Assembly: GCA_013407085.1 (NCBI GenBank)
Contig: JACCGJ010015249.1
Span: 1-64,000, forward strand
Source of the DNA: Atriophallophorus winterbourni
Taxonomy: Eukaryota > Platyhelminthes > Trematoda > Plagiorchiida > Microphallidae
Direction: 5' to 3'
Length of the DNA: 64,000 nt
This document shows positions 22,234-34,710 of this stretch, piece by piece. The translations under genes and the position numbers were made by a program. Position 1 is the first letter of the stretch; each line of letters begins with the position of its first letter. A model generated the notes under the pieces. That model saw only the letters and a list, made by a program, of their open reading frames with translations. It did not search any database and had not been told where the DNA came from.

Positions 22234-22802
22234 CAAACGCACCACATTTCCTTCATAACTTTTGATGTTATTTTCTTTTTTTCAATCTCTGCTCCAGAAT
22301 TCATTGCATCCTCTTCGTTTGATTGTTGGCCTCCTTCGGTCGATGTCGACCATGGATGTACATCACAAACGCGTGAATGTTCAAGTTTTGCAGCTTTTTG
22401 AGTGACTAAACAGTCCGATTCGGGAGGAACAATCTCTCCCGCAGCGCTGGCAACGATAGTCAGAACTCGGTTGTAAAGCGTCGTCTGCATGCTGGGGAGG
22501 CGCAGATACAGCTCTTGGCAGCTGAACGCAGATCACGCCGCCGACGTGCAACTAACGCAATACAACCGAGTTCTGACTATCGTTGCCAGCGCTGCGGGAG
22601 AGATTGTTCCTCCCGAATCGGACTGTTTAGTCACTCAAAAAGCTGCAAAACTTGAACATTCACGCGTTTGTGATGTACATCCATGGTCGACATCGACCGA
22701 AGGAGGCCAACAATCAAACGAAGAGGATGCAATGAATTCTGGAGCAGAGATTGAAAAAAAGAAAATAACATCAAAAGTTATGAAGGAAATGTGGTGCGTT
22801 TG
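22234..22802. repeat. Perfect 242-bp inverted repeat of an RTE 3' end
   Basis: Arm 1 (22234-22475, minus) and arm 2 (22561-22802, plus) are, as far as I can read, identical complements; the spacer is 85 bp. Arm 2 and the spacer encode the RTE-like C-terminus, with a C2HC finger CQRCGRDCSSRIGLFSHSK and the tail 'catccatggtcgacatcgac'. Beyond both arms the sequences differ at once. The arms include unrelated-looking 3' flank (about 22708-22802), so more than the element was duplicated. Confidence 0.9.
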
Positions 22803-23079
22803 AAGATATAAATGTCACAGTAAAAGTAAATTTTCGAAATAAAGAAAGTTTCTCCATATATATATAAATTGACTTCTTCGGAATGTTGGTAGGTGTGATT
22901 GAAGAAAAGCACATAAAAATCCGAAGTTAAATTGAATAAAATTAGAAAATGGAGGGGATAAGGTGAGATTGTGGTTTAAAATTGCATGAAGTTTGGGCTG
23001 GTTGTACGATCCAGGAAAGTCGAAGAATTGTCTAATAAGGGAAACCAAAACTGTTTGCCAGTATGGATTTCAGTTCATG

Positions 23080-24085
23080 TAGAAGGATCAGTCTTACGCT
23101 GTAACACCGCTTGTTTTGCCTCATCAAAACATTGGCCTTGACATTAATTAACTTCCGTTTTGTTCGTGCGTTCATCATAACGCTCTGTACACGTTTTGGC
23201 TAACGCGATAAACCCTTCATCTCCTGTGCCTTTTCTCCAACCTGGTCTACTACAAATTGGTGAGCCCATCGCACATCGCCAGCGAGAAACTTCCGGGCCG
23301 ACAACTAACGACGACTACTGTCGTCGGCCCGAAGAAATCACGTCGTCTTCTCCACATCAAGGAGAAATCCACGGGTCTACGTGATGGACCAAAATCCAGT
23401 AAAGACGTTCGCACAAGCGCTAAAGCGCGCGGTAATTGTCAACGCTCGAAAATCCACCGACACACAAAAAGCCCATTAAGAGCTTTCGTCGAACCGGATA
23501 AGCGTTTATCGCACATGCACGTAGACCTCGTTGACCCGCTACCACCTTCATGTGACTATACATCTGTCGCCCCTGCTAGGCAATCACCATTTGCCAATGA
23601 AGATAACGTGACGCGCTTGCGACACGGTAGGAGTCGTTTCCACCCACCATCTCCGCGACTTCAAGCCAAACAGTCCCACATGCCGAAGGAGTTGGCACAT
23701 TGCCAGTACGTCTTTCTCCGAAACGACATGGTGAAGCAACCTCTTCACCCTCTTTCTGATGGACCATTTAAGATAATTCGGCGGTCCCGAAAAACAGTTG
23801 TGAATGACCGCGCCGGTCGACACGACACGGTCTCGATTGACAGAGACAAACCAGCGTTCATGGGCAATGCAGTTGACTTAGCTAATCCGCCAGACCCAAA
23901 CCCAACACCACCGGTGATAACCCGTACTTTAATCGCGGCTATCTCAACGCCTGCCACCACAACAGCAAGGCGAGCGAAACGGCAACCCGTAAGGTTCGCC
24001 GACTAGGTATCACATTTTTTAAAGTGTTATCACTTGGTATATGCCCGTGCATGCTTTACGTACCTCATCACTATAACTCTTGCTG
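23080..24085 (+). pseudogene. Internally deleted Gypsy-type LTR retrotransposon
   Basis: A 249-codon frame (23257-24006) joins a short leader to part of an integrase region: GNCQRSKIHRHTKSP and then SHMHVDLVDPLPPS. After a jump it continues with the integrase C-terminus (CQYVFLRNDMVKQPLHPLSD, GPFKIIRRS, DTVSIDRDKPA). Most of gag and pol is missing. 'ctactacaaattggtgagcc' at about 23248 looks like an LTR/primer-binding-site junction, so the left side may be a 5' LTR end. The right side is cut by a CR1-like insertion near 24085. Confidence 0.7.
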
Positions 24086-24515
24086 ACGGTAATAAACGAT
24101 TGGACCAAAACGATTGACGCAGGAGACAGTGTGCACGCGTGCTTTCTGGATATGTCGAAAGCTTTCGACAGAGTTGATCACTTCCTGTTGCTTCAAAAGC
24201 TGAAACAGATTGGTATTGACGGTAAGCTACTCGTGTGGTTCGAAAGCTACCTCAATGGGCGCAAGGCAACCGTTCGAGTTAACGGGGTACAATCACGAGC
24301 ATTTGATACCTCCAGTGGTGTACCGCAAGGTTACGTTTTAGGACCAGTGCTTTTCTTAGATTATATCAATGATTTACCTGAGACGCTCTCATGCAAGGTA
24401 ACCAATTTGCGGATGATGTTAAACTTTGGAAGCAATTAAAATCAACTGCAGACTGCGTAAAAATGCAAAAAGATTTAAATGCACTACACGAATCGTCAGT
24501 TAGAAATAAACTGCC
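24085..24515 (+). pseudogene. CR1-like RT fragment
   Basis: It encodes HACFLDMSKAFDRVDHFLLL, LKQIGIDGKLLVWFESYLNG, SGVPQGYVLGPVLFLDYIND and then, in another frame, NQFADDVKLWKQLKSTADC. It begins mid-RT and is very close to the copy at 26.87-27.86 kb. Confidence 0.9.
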
Positions 24516-24890
24516 GTGCGAGATCTCCACTTTCCGCTTACATACAGCGGCGAAGGCTGCAATGGTTTGGCCACGTCCTCCGAAAGACAGACACGGCACT
24601 TTCAAAACTCGTCCTAAACCCGTTCGCACCTGGCGTCGGCGGCAAGGTGGTCAAGTGAAAACCTGGATGACAACTGTGAAAGATGATGTAGACACTTTGG
24701 GTCTGCGTACCATCTACGGAGTTCGCAGGTGGGAACGAGACTGGATAACGATCTGCAACGATCTCGCCTCCGATCGACGTGCGTGGGCTGGTGCGATCCG
24801 AGACATCAACGAAGCCGGCTAATCCACCCGTGGAGACAGCCGCACAAAAGTAGACGTAAGTAAGTGTGGAGCAGCCATACAAATGTCGGC
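24515..24890 (+). pseudogene. C-terminus of a second RTE-like family
   Basis: It encodes WPRPPKDRHGTFKTRPKP, QVKTWMTTVKDDVDTLGLRT and DLASDRRAWAGAIRDINEAG, then stop. This is the C-terminal layout of RTE/CFDP2-like elements, but different from the RTE family seen elsewhere in the window. It is fused in frame to the CR1 fragment upstream. Confidence 0.7.
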
Positions 24891-24969
24891 TGTGCCTACT
24901 ATTTTCTATGCTCGCTGAAGCTAATCTTTTTGTGTGCCCTTGATTGCGCAAACAACGAGAAAGTGTAAT

Positions 24970-25211
24970 GGCAGGGATTGTGAGCCTCGAATAACTGGTT
25001 ATTCAACCAGTAAAGTCCATGTATTGCTGCCGTATATTTTAGCATTTACTGTGCTTGCGCTTTAAGCCAATCATTTTAACCTTCATTGTCTGTTCGTCGT
25101 TACCTGAAACACGAGTGATCGAACAGAACATGATTGCAGGTTTGCATTTCATTCTTAGTGTCCAGAAAGAGGTTATAGTGAAGCTTTGAATCCTGATATG
25201 CAAACAAAAAT
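24970..25211 (+). repeat. Dispersed 242-bp repeat, copy 1
   Basis: It is about 90% identical to 34709-34951 over its whole length, same orientation. Both start at 'gcagggattg' and end after 'gatatgcaaacaaaaat'. It has no coding content and no clear terminal inverted repeat, so it may be a SINE or MITE. Confidence 0.85.
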
Positions 25212-25559
25212 GTACCGACTAAAATCAGAAAATGTACCATGAAGTAGAATAGACTCCTTTATAAGGGATACAAAATCTGTTGGCATCGACACTATTAGTG
25301 AGGGGAAAATGGCATTGGATCACTCACATAAAAGAGACACCGAAGACTGTGTTATCTACAAGGTTAAAAAGAGCAGGAACAACTCATGGTGCCTGAATGT
25401 AGATTAAGCTGACATATTGCAAATGCAGTCGATCAATCTAGTTCTGTCTGACGAAACAGCTCTTCCAGATTATGTCATCACACGACACCATTCATATTTA
25501 CTAACCAAAACAGTTTTTAGTTTCCTCTATACAAATGATCAATGTTGATAAATAAATTT

Positions 25560-26868
25560 GACAAACTTGTCGCTACGTGTGAGACTGAACGACCTCACTT
25601 AATTGCAATTACGAAACTTGATTTAACCCGGAAATCCGCGATGGTGATTTAGAGATTGCGGGCATGTCACCGCTCCGCCGAGACCGTGCATCACGTGGAG
25701 GTGGTGTGGCACTCTATTATGATCATGAAATTAAATGCAAGTATCTTTCGGATTCCGAATTTGTGTTTCAGGACACACAATGGTGCTTGCTGACAACGAC
25801 TACAGGTGAACATTGCACAATCGTCCACCAGCAGACCTGGAAGTGTACAATACGACTTTACTCGACAAATTACAATTGAGTACTTTGAGATGACATACCA
25901 GAATTCTTATCATGGAAGATTGTAATCTGTCTAACTTACGGAAGTGAAAAACGTCTCAGACCTCTACCGCTGCCATCTACCGGCAGCTTTTTGACGAAAT
26001 GCCGTTGCATAATCACGTGGAAATCGTTTCCAGATATAGAGTGTCTGATATGCCTTCAATGCTCGATCTGATCTTGACAACTGAAGAAGACTCCGTCGAA
26101 AACATTACATACGTTTGTCTTCTGAATTTAGACTACCTATGTCGAGCTGAGCGAACAAACTATACAATAAAAATTTTGAGAAATGTATTCCTATATAAAT
26201 TATCAAACGCTCTAAGTTTGAATAACGATTTGCGAATTGAAGGCGTCGGAGTAAAACAGCACTGATCTAGCATTTCGACCAAACATAACCGGGAAATCAA
26301 CTTAAATTCAGCATTTGTACCAAAACAGTGTTGAAATGCATTTGGATTTAAAAATTCGCAGTCGCACTCGGAAATGGATTAAAATGCAAAATTTTGATTG
26401 GAGAAAACATTGCTTGTTAACCACCGATACTGCATATGAGACCTTCTAAAACTTAGAAACCAGGTGATCAATCTTTTTGCTGAAGACAAAACACAGTATC
26501 AAACTGATATAATGTCTAAAATCTAAAAGGATCGAAAGCTTTTTTACCAGATTGTGAACGAGCAGTGTTCAGTAAAACCTGAAGTTGCGGCCTCACGGAC
26601 CCCTCTGGGATGACCACAAATGCAGCTGACACCGCGTATGTTCTCTTTAATTATTAGGCTACAGTATTTTGTCCAAATAAAAACGCGGATATACAACTGG
26701 ATCCAGAAATAACGCATACTGTACCATTGAACACAATAACGATTAACAACGATAAGGTGCTGGGAACTCTAATATCGTTCAATCCTAGAAAATCCCCCTG
26801 GTTATGATAAAATTACACCAAATATACTCAAGCATTGTGCACGATTTCTAAGCGTACCTCTCACACGG
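25560..26868 (+). pseudogene. CR1-like endonuclease-RT, heavily mutated
   Basis: Plus-strand pieces read SRGGGVALYYDHEIKCKY (25692), MPLHNHVEIVSRYRV and MLDLILTTEEDSVENITYV (26000-26110), then SPGYDKITPNILKHCARFL (26798). It ends mid-RT at the junction with the opposite-strand copy. Confidence 0.8.
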
Positions 26869-28735
26869 TTATTCTGCAATTTTACGCAGTCTGGATTTGA
26901 TTTTTAATTGCATCCAAAGTTTAACATCATCCGCAAAAAAGGTTAACTTGCATGAGAGTGTCTCAGGTAAATCATTGATGTAAACTAAGAAAAGCACTGG
27001 GCCGAGAACGGAACCTTGCGGTACACCACTGGAGTTATTATTGGCTCGTGATTGTAACCCGTTAACTCGAACGGTTGCCTTGCGCCCATTGAGGTAGCTT
27101 TCGAACCATACGAGTAGCTGCCCGTCAATACCAATCTGTTTCAGCTTTTGTAGCAACAGGAAGTGATCAACTCTGTTGAAAGCTTTCATCATATCCAGAT
27201 AGCATGCGTGCACACTGTCTCCTGCGTCAACCGTTTGGGTCCAATTGTTTATTACCGTCAACAAGTTTGTCAAGCACGAGCGAGCTTTACGAAACCCATG
27301 GTCGGCGACAGATAGTATATTTTGTGATTCCAAGTGATGAACTATATTTTCCGTCACTATGCGCTCCATCACTTTGGATATCACGGGTAGTAGGGTTACA
27401 GGATGGTAGTTCGCGGGATCTGAACGGCTACCACCCTTATAAATTGATGAAATTACCCCTGTCTTCCACTCTGTTGGCACCACTCCATCGGTTAGGGAAT
27501 GTTGGAACAATTGGCATAGTGGTTCACACAGCTGCTGGTCACAGGATTTTAGTAGTGCTTGTGTTATTCCATCGGCTCCAGGAGATTTCCTAGGGTTCAG
27601 TCGACACAAGTGTCTTCCTATAATCGCTGAATTAATCTCAATATCACTCAGTTGTTGAGATACAATCGATGTCAGTAATTTCTCATTCGCCCTAACCGTT
27701 ATAGGGTTAAACACGTTTGCATAGAATTGAGCAATATTATCAGCCGTTTTCTTTGCTGTGACTGTTAATCCATTCTCACAAATAACAGGAAACATCCCTG
27801 GTTTATCACTGGACCGAGCATTGATAATCCGATAAAGAAGTTTAGGGTTTTCTTCCATTTTCAAAGACAGGGAACGATGGTAATATTGTTTGTCCTATTT
27901 GACGAAAGCATTCCCTTTGTTACGAATTTTACAAAATTGCTGCCAAGAGACATCAGTTCTAGTTTTCCGGTGTTCAGTCCAAGCAAAGTTACGTTGCTTA
28001 AACCATTTTTTGTGCGACTGCGAAGCTTAAATCGGAAGTCATTTGCCCGTCGTTCATCATTAAATCGTGAATTATGATCTATGTTTGACTGAAGTATTTT
28101 CGTGAGCTCACTACATTGTGTTTCGGTGTTGCGCTGATCAAGTTCTTGCCAATTTACAAGCCCAAGCGATCCACGTAGACCTGCGTAGTCGATCTTTCTG
28201 AATTGTTTGGCGGACGCACAAACTCGTATAGCACTGCAAACAAACTCAAAGGCTAGCACCAGATGATCACTCCGACCGAGGGCGAGATGTAGTCAACACC
28301 CTCAACTGCTGTTTTCTCTGAAGTAAAGATTAGATCCAAAATGGATGGCAACTCTGATCCTCTTCTATGAGTAAATTCAAACACTTGATTATGAAGTGGA
28401 ATCATGTCGATCACCTCACGAAATTTGTGATAAAATGTGTGTAGAGGGTGATCGGATCTGGCAAAGAGATGAGGAAGATTGAAGTCCCCCATGAGTAGTA
28501 ATTGCGAGCTACGCTTCTCTCCGGCGTAATTTAGCGCTTGTAATAACCTGTCATTTTGAGTATCATTCGAGGCTGGGGGGCGATATATGATTCCAAGAAT
28601 GCAATCGTCCTGTGACACATTCATGAGACTGCACCAGAGGGTATCTTTGAAATCAAGGTTTAGATCGTGCATTTTCATGCACTGAAGACGTTCGTGACAG
28701 TATAAAGCCACACCACCACCTTTTCTCAAAATTTA
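26869..28735 (-). pseudogene. CR1-like ORF2, nearly intact endonuclease and RT
   Basis: Minus strand: GGGVALYCHERLQCMKMHD, IIYRPPASNDTQNDRLLQAL and LLMGDFNLPHLFA (28729-28253), a linker (28259-27861), then a 331-codon RT frame (27864-26869). The RT has PRKSPGADGITQALLKSCDQ, LDMMKAFNRVDHFLLLQKL, SGVPQGSVLGPVLFLVYIND and FADDVKLW. Frames break only near 28255 and 27862. The C-terminus is missing at the junction with the plus-strand copy. Confidence 0.9.
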
Positions 28736-28749
28736 AATCACGAATGTTG

Positions 28750-29415
28750 CCGGAGGGATTATGTCTTACAAATCTGAAAATTCAGTCACTTAAAACGTTT
28801 CTTACCATAAAGACATCATGATGTTCTGATGTACATCAACGGTAAACCAACGGAGAACGACTTACGTTCTCGACAGCTTGCTCCTTGTGCTGATTGCAAA
28901 AGGATTGATAGTTTTCTATAATCTTTCGAAGCGTAAAACTGATTTCGTCATGCGATTCTGTAACTTTCACTAACAATTATTTGGAACTGCCGGATCTACA
29001 AATAATATTTTCATTTTGCAGCAACAAGCCTTTGTAAAATTTTCATGTTTGAGAATTTCCATATAAATGTGGTTTAAGGTGTTGCTACACATGAAATGAA
29101 GGTAAACAGGGCATAAATAGAACCACACAATTCGCGAATACGGTCTCGCCCATTGAAACAGTGTGCAATTTTATTCACAACGAGGAGGTAGACAACTACT
29201 CCGATGTTCTGGTCGTGATTGTACTTGAAAATCTGGATTACGTCAAATGGTTTGTAAAAAGTAATTCACAATAAATGTGTCGCGAGTTTTAAAAGGTAAA
29301 ATAAAAGAACTTGATTAATGCATTGGAATGAATACATGTTTTTAAGAATGAGGTTCACGAGCGATTACGATTTGTTGAATCCATATTGTGTCGGATACAG
29401 CCACAGCAGCAGACT
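28750..29415. other. No recognised feature
   Basis: AT-rich, only short frames. One 12-nt exon-like string with good splice sites (29023-29034) is isolated, and I give it no weight. Confidence 0.45.
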
Positions 29416-29419
29416 TGGA

Positions 29420-31000
29420 ATAATAGATCCGAGCCTCAAAGATAATCGCGCTATTCAAAAATAAGGAAGATAGAGGCGACTGCAACAATTACAGATCAAA
29501 CTTTCTTCTGAATGTTGTAGGCAAAATGTTTGCTGAAGTCTCACAGATCAGGCTGCAAGTTCTAGCGGATGGAATATACTTCGAATATCAGTGTGGATTC
29601 CGCATAGGTAGATCAACCGTTGACATGACCTGAGACATCTTTAAGAAAAGCGTCGGGAACAGCGTGTGCCATTATACGCTTTTTCTATTGATTTAATGAA
29701 CACAGTAGACTACGTCAGCAGGTAGGGCCTTTTAGAAATGCTTGATTAGATAGGCGGACCCCCAAGACTGCTCAAACTAGTTATTTCGTTCCACCCTGGC
29801 ATGAAGGGCTCAGTATATTTTAACGGTTTCAGCTCAGAAACGTTTGAAATTTAACAAGTCGTTAAACAAGGGTGTGTTCTCGCACCCACGCTGCTCGGCA
29901 TTTTCTTTGCTCTGCTCCTGAAGCAAGCTTTCTGGACGATGGCAGAAGGAATTTACGTGCGCACACGAAGTGATGGCAAGCTTTTTAACCCAAAAGCACA
30001 AAACAATGGACGAAATGGGCTTATCCGTAACATGCTGTTTTTTGCAGACGATGCAGCCTTTATTACTCACTCTCAAGAGCACCTCCAGTAGCTAAGGGAC
30101 AGTTTTTCGTCTGCATGCAAAGATTTTCGGATAACAATAAGCATGAGCAAGACCAAAGTCCTTGGTCAGGGGAGTGTATCGTCTCTCATCATCACCGTTT
30201 GAAACTGTCAGCTTAAATCTGTATATAATTCCACATACCTTGGTTCAACTATTGCGGATAACCTTTCGCTAGACACGGAGATTCATAAGCGGATTGGCAG
30301 AGCAGCTGCCATTCTGTCCCGATTAAACTCTCGTATTCGGGTGAACAACAACTGATTGTAAAGTCAAAGATGATGGTATACAGCTCGTGCGAAATGAAAG
30401 GTTTACTGTAGAGCAGTAAAACCTATACCACCCACGCAAAACGGAAGAATCCGCCGTATCTTGAACATATCGTGGATGGACAGAGTGACTAATGCTGAAG
30501 TGCTTTCAAAAGCGGGTGTGCAGAGCATGTTTACCCTATTGCGACAGCGCCGCCTGCGTTGGCTTCGTCATGTCAACATATTGGAAAATGGTCACATTCC
30601 GAAAGATCTACTGCATGGTGAGTAGCAATTAGGAAATTGACCATTGGGCAGACCGCACTTGCGGTACAAAGACGTTTGCAAAAGATATATGGAAGCTCTT
30701 GGCATTCAACCGGCGAGTTCGAAATAACATGCTCTTGAGAGCTCATATTAGAGGCATTGAGTAAAGCATCGTCTGCAATCTAAGGAGGAGCCGATACAGC
30801 ACTTGACTGCGGAACTCGGATCACGCTGCCCGCGTGATACTGACGCCCTACAACGTAGTTCTGACTATCGTTGCAAGCGCTGCGGGAGAGATTGTTCCTC
30901 CCGAATCGGATTGTTTTTTCATTCCAAAAGCTGTAGAACATGAAAATTCATGCGAATGTGATGTTCATCCATAGTCAACATCGACGGAATGAAGCCGCAA
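29420..31000 (+). pseudogene. RTE-like retrotransposon, RT to 3' end, frameshifted
   Basis: Plus-strand pieces: EDRGDCNNYR, GKMFAEVSQIRLQVLADG, YFEYQCGFRIGRSTVDM, the FADD block in the DDAAFIT form (30040-30070), SMSKTKVLGQG, YLGSTIADNLSLDTEIHKRI and the C-terminal zinc-finger region. It ends with the tail 'catccatagtcaacatcgac' near 30970. Many stops and indels. Confidence 0.85.
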
Positions 31001-31099
31001 ACAATTTATCATGTATACATTTTCTGTTAATATTTTACAGTTTTTTGTTAAATCTGCTTTGGAGCGTTGTCTTTCTTGTCCTTCGTATACATCTTCCAA

Positions 31100-32320
31100 C
31101 CGAGCCCTACAAGTTAAAATAATAAAATGGATATATAGATAGTTTATCGATATATTTCAATGCGTTAACACAAACAAGTTGTGTAATTCTATCTCCATAC
31201 TTCTTTTTATTACACCTGGATGCGCTTTCACAGTCACCCCGAACATTAACTTTAAACTACGCAGTACTAAGGAACGGCTCTTAAAATCACTTCTCTGCTG
31301 CTATAGATGGAATTACCGCTTTGTTAAAAGAGAGAGGCCTATCTGGAAAACGTACTAAAATTATATTCAGTAATATTCTTGGTGAAAATCTTGAAGTAAT
31401 TAATACTGATCTTACTTTATTCAGTAATAAATCCATAGACCTGATTAGAGTTAATTAGGTCAAGTATCAAGGCGGTAGCAGATTCGGCAAACTTGTTTGA
31501 ACCCAGCATCCAAATCCTCTACTTACTAAAATTCGTGGGCATTCTTTTTATACTTTTCGTCTTTGTTCTCTAAGGGTTAACACTAAGCAAACGTTGCATC
31601 ACGATTCTTTCACGTACAAACTCGATTCTTTGTGAGGATATTCTTGAAAAATAATCAAAAAGCATTTTTTCTCCTTTAATCTGTTCATAAATACCACCCA
31701 TTGCGTAAGAATGTCAATAAAAACAATCTCTTCTCAAAGACCTAATCGAAACTCATCATAAATTTTCTAGAAGGTTTTCATATCAAAGGTCATTCATCCA
31801 ATTCGCTTCACTGTGCCGTTGGGAAAGGGATCTGTTCATTTAATCATTTCTGTTCAATTTATCGAGTATACAATTTCTGTGAATATTTTACAGTATTTGT
31901 TGTGTTTTCTGTTACCACTAGTTTGAAGCATTGTCTTTCTTGTCTTTTTTAAATCGTATATTGATATAAAATATTCTGTTTAAGCCGCTTGGAAACACGC
32001 TGCAGAACAGACATCTGTACAAAACATTTTCCAGAGGGATGGAAAATGAACTTAACCCTTTCAGGACGGATGTAACCTTTTGTTTACATGAACTTCGCAA
32101 GTCATTTTAAGCTATTTCTAACTGATTTTTCCAAATTTGTTTGCACGGCGTCATACAGAATTTTGTCAACTGCAGGGTGGTTTTTTTCTTTGTTCGCAAT
32201 CATAATTGACTTGTCCACAGTGAAAGAGAAAGTATGTGCTGGTACGGGTTTCGAACGTGTCCTCACAATTCGCAGTTTGACAACAAACCAATTCAACTAC
32301 TTTCTTCATAAGCGGGAATA
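31100..32320. other. Unassigned region before piggyBac
   Basis: No clear coding or element signature. The 32.1-32.3 kb part has overlapping short frames on both strands and could belong to the piggyBac element, but I see no motif. Confidence 0.4.
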
Positions 32321-32339
32321 GAACCGGCTGATACAGTGA

Positions 32340-32899
32340 TGAGATGGGATCGAAATCAGAAGTCATATGTAGGATTTCGTAGACCTCCGTTTGAAAGAAT
32401 ATAACAAATTCATGGGGGGAGTCGATTTGTGCAATATGTTGATCGAACTTTATCGTACCGATTTCAAGTCGAAGAAATGGTACATGAGAATTTTTTCTAT
32501 CTGTTAGATCTGAGTGTGGTAAATGCTTGGTTGTTATACCGAAGGACCTGTGATTCCATGAGTTCAACAGGAATGTGCCCTTCTGACTTCAAAGAAGACA
32601 TGGCAATCGCTCTAATGAATCCGCCCGTAACTCCTAGAGGAACGCCAAGGTCTACAACAGAAATGTAGCAACCGACACAGAAGATAAGGAAAATCTCTTG
32701 CCCAGTGAATTCAGTACGTTTCGAAAACGTTTGACATTTTCTGCTCATCTCAAAAACCCGGAAGGGATGCAAGTACTGTATAAAAGGATTGACTAAAGTG
32801 AGGTGTCAAACATGTGACGTAACTCTGTGTCTGACCTACGACAAAACATGTTATAGAGGCTATCACACTAGAGTACAATGCAGTGCCATAAGGAAATGA
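32340..32899 (+). pseudogene. piggyBac-type transposase C-terminal part
   Basis: It encodes EYNKFMGGVDLCNMLIELYR, then (one base shift) FKSKKWYMRIFSYLLDLSVV and NAWLLYRRT, diagnostic of piggyBac family transposases, including the last acidic catalytic region (GGVD). The C-terminal cysteine domain follows in another frame: CKYCIKGLTKVRCQTC and CLTYDKTCYRGYHT, stop at 32899. At least two frameshifts; the N-terminal half is absent or unrecognised. No terminal repeat found by eye. Confidence 0.85.
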
Positions 32900-32999
32900 C
32901 GCCTGAAAACTGATGACTTCTGCCGGATGTAAATAATTGGTTACAATTTGTTATTTTCTTAATTATTTGAATATTACAAACTTTTTATATTATTTGTGT

Positions 33000-34600
33000 T
33001 ATTTCACCCCTGGGGAAACTCGTTTCCGAAGAAAAATATTTTATTTCGGGTTAGAAAATATTCAGGCATGAAATGGTTAACTTCTTTAAATAGTCTAAGA
33101 TGAATCTTATCAAAATTGACTGAGAATAAAATGTGATGCCTGCATCAATAACGCACGAAATGCAAACTAAACGGAGAGAATTATTTTGCAGCAACAGAGT
33201 TTGCATTTTACATGTGAAAAATTAAATGAATTCAGTAAGCACATCTTTCGTTTAGCAAGAATCATTTAGCACTGGTTTGAAAAAACAGAAACGTTTTAAG
33301 CGGATCTCAAAACCAACTTAATTTTTTATAGGTCAACATCAGCAGCTAACTTCGACCTAACTCGTCAACTCGGCATAATACTAAATGATACCATCTTCAC
33401 TGAATCACCAGGTTTCTTTCGTTTGCTTATGCGACAGTTTGATCAAAGCGTTGTGCATCCGATGATGCACATCCATTGCACAAAAATCAATATTTCCTGT
33501 AAATCGACAAGTTGAAACGAGCTGTAAATTGCTCTTTTTTCCGTTTTTTAATCAAACAGAGTGGTGTACATGAAAGTGTTAAAATATTGCGATTTCATTC
33601 GAAGAAAAAAGTTACTTGCTTGATTTAAAAACCAAAAAGACTTTGATATACTTTAGCGTATTAGTGAAATGAAAAAAAAGAATACACGATTTCAGTCAGT
33701 AAATTGACTGAGTTTCACACATGTCTTATTTCTAAGATGCGCAGATGTTAAGATGAGAATTGCCTTGGCGTTATTCACGAACTTTCTAAATATATGCAGA
33801 ATTCATTTCTCCGACACAACACGCAAAGAGAAGTGTCGCCGAAATGTTGGAGCACGACATTTGGGATCTCCAAATACTTCGGGTTTGGGATTGATTGCAT
33901 TCGAATGGTTTAAAGCACAACATCATCAAAAGTGTGGAAAGGTTGACGATGTCAGCCGCATTCGAGCGATATACAATTGGTCAATATAGGTCAGACGGAC
34001 TCTGCGTAGCGAGGACTTGAATTGTACTGGCTGACACGAAATCGACCGACAAATCAGATCGAATTGACAATTGGGACAGACGTGTTGAGGATTGCCGTTG
34101 TGAGTGTTTGTTGTCCTGTATGGGAATAGCGTGTTTATTCGTCGTGTGGGTAACAAACGCTTTCGATGAATTGGCTTCCCTACCGTTGTAGGATTCGTGG
34201 GTGAACGCGATCAGCGTTGGACAGGTCGACCATCAAGAAATAAACTAGAAGCCAGCGACGTGTGTGCGTCTAACCCCGGGGGTACATGTTTGATATTGGA
34301 CTGATGAAACCGAAATGTGATGCTTGGCCAAATTGAGTCAGCTTACACATTTTAACGTGAAATGACCTGATGCAATCATTTCCGGATTCCCTCTACCCCC
34401 ACACGGTACACTAATAATGGTGTCATATCATTCAGCTTTTTTTACAGTCACCTCTCACATCATCTTATAAAATTAATAAAAGCAATGATGATGATGACTT
34501 AGGAAGGTAGTCGATAGTTTAAATCTATCTGAGCAACTGTTGTAGAATCATTGGCTTCAGAGTATACCTTCGTCTACTACTTTCCCACCGCGTGGATCGA
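33000..34600. other. No recognised gene
   Basis: Short frames only. A moderately GC-rich stretch at 34000-34280 stands out from the AT-rich flanks but matches nothing I know. Confidence 0.4.
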
Positions 34601-34654
34601 TCATACAACACATACATATAACACTTATCCACTGTTTTCTATGCTAACTGGACC

Positions 34655-34710
34655 TATTCATACTGCCTGCGATTGATGGCGGCAAACAGCCTGAAAGTGG
34701 TGTATAAGTG
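34655..34710 (+). mobile_element. Hammerhead-type SINE scrap
   Basis: The string 'gatggcggcaaacagcctga' followed by AAGTGG is a decayed version of the core at 3770. It directly precedes the dispersed 242-bp repeat. Confidence 0.4.
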
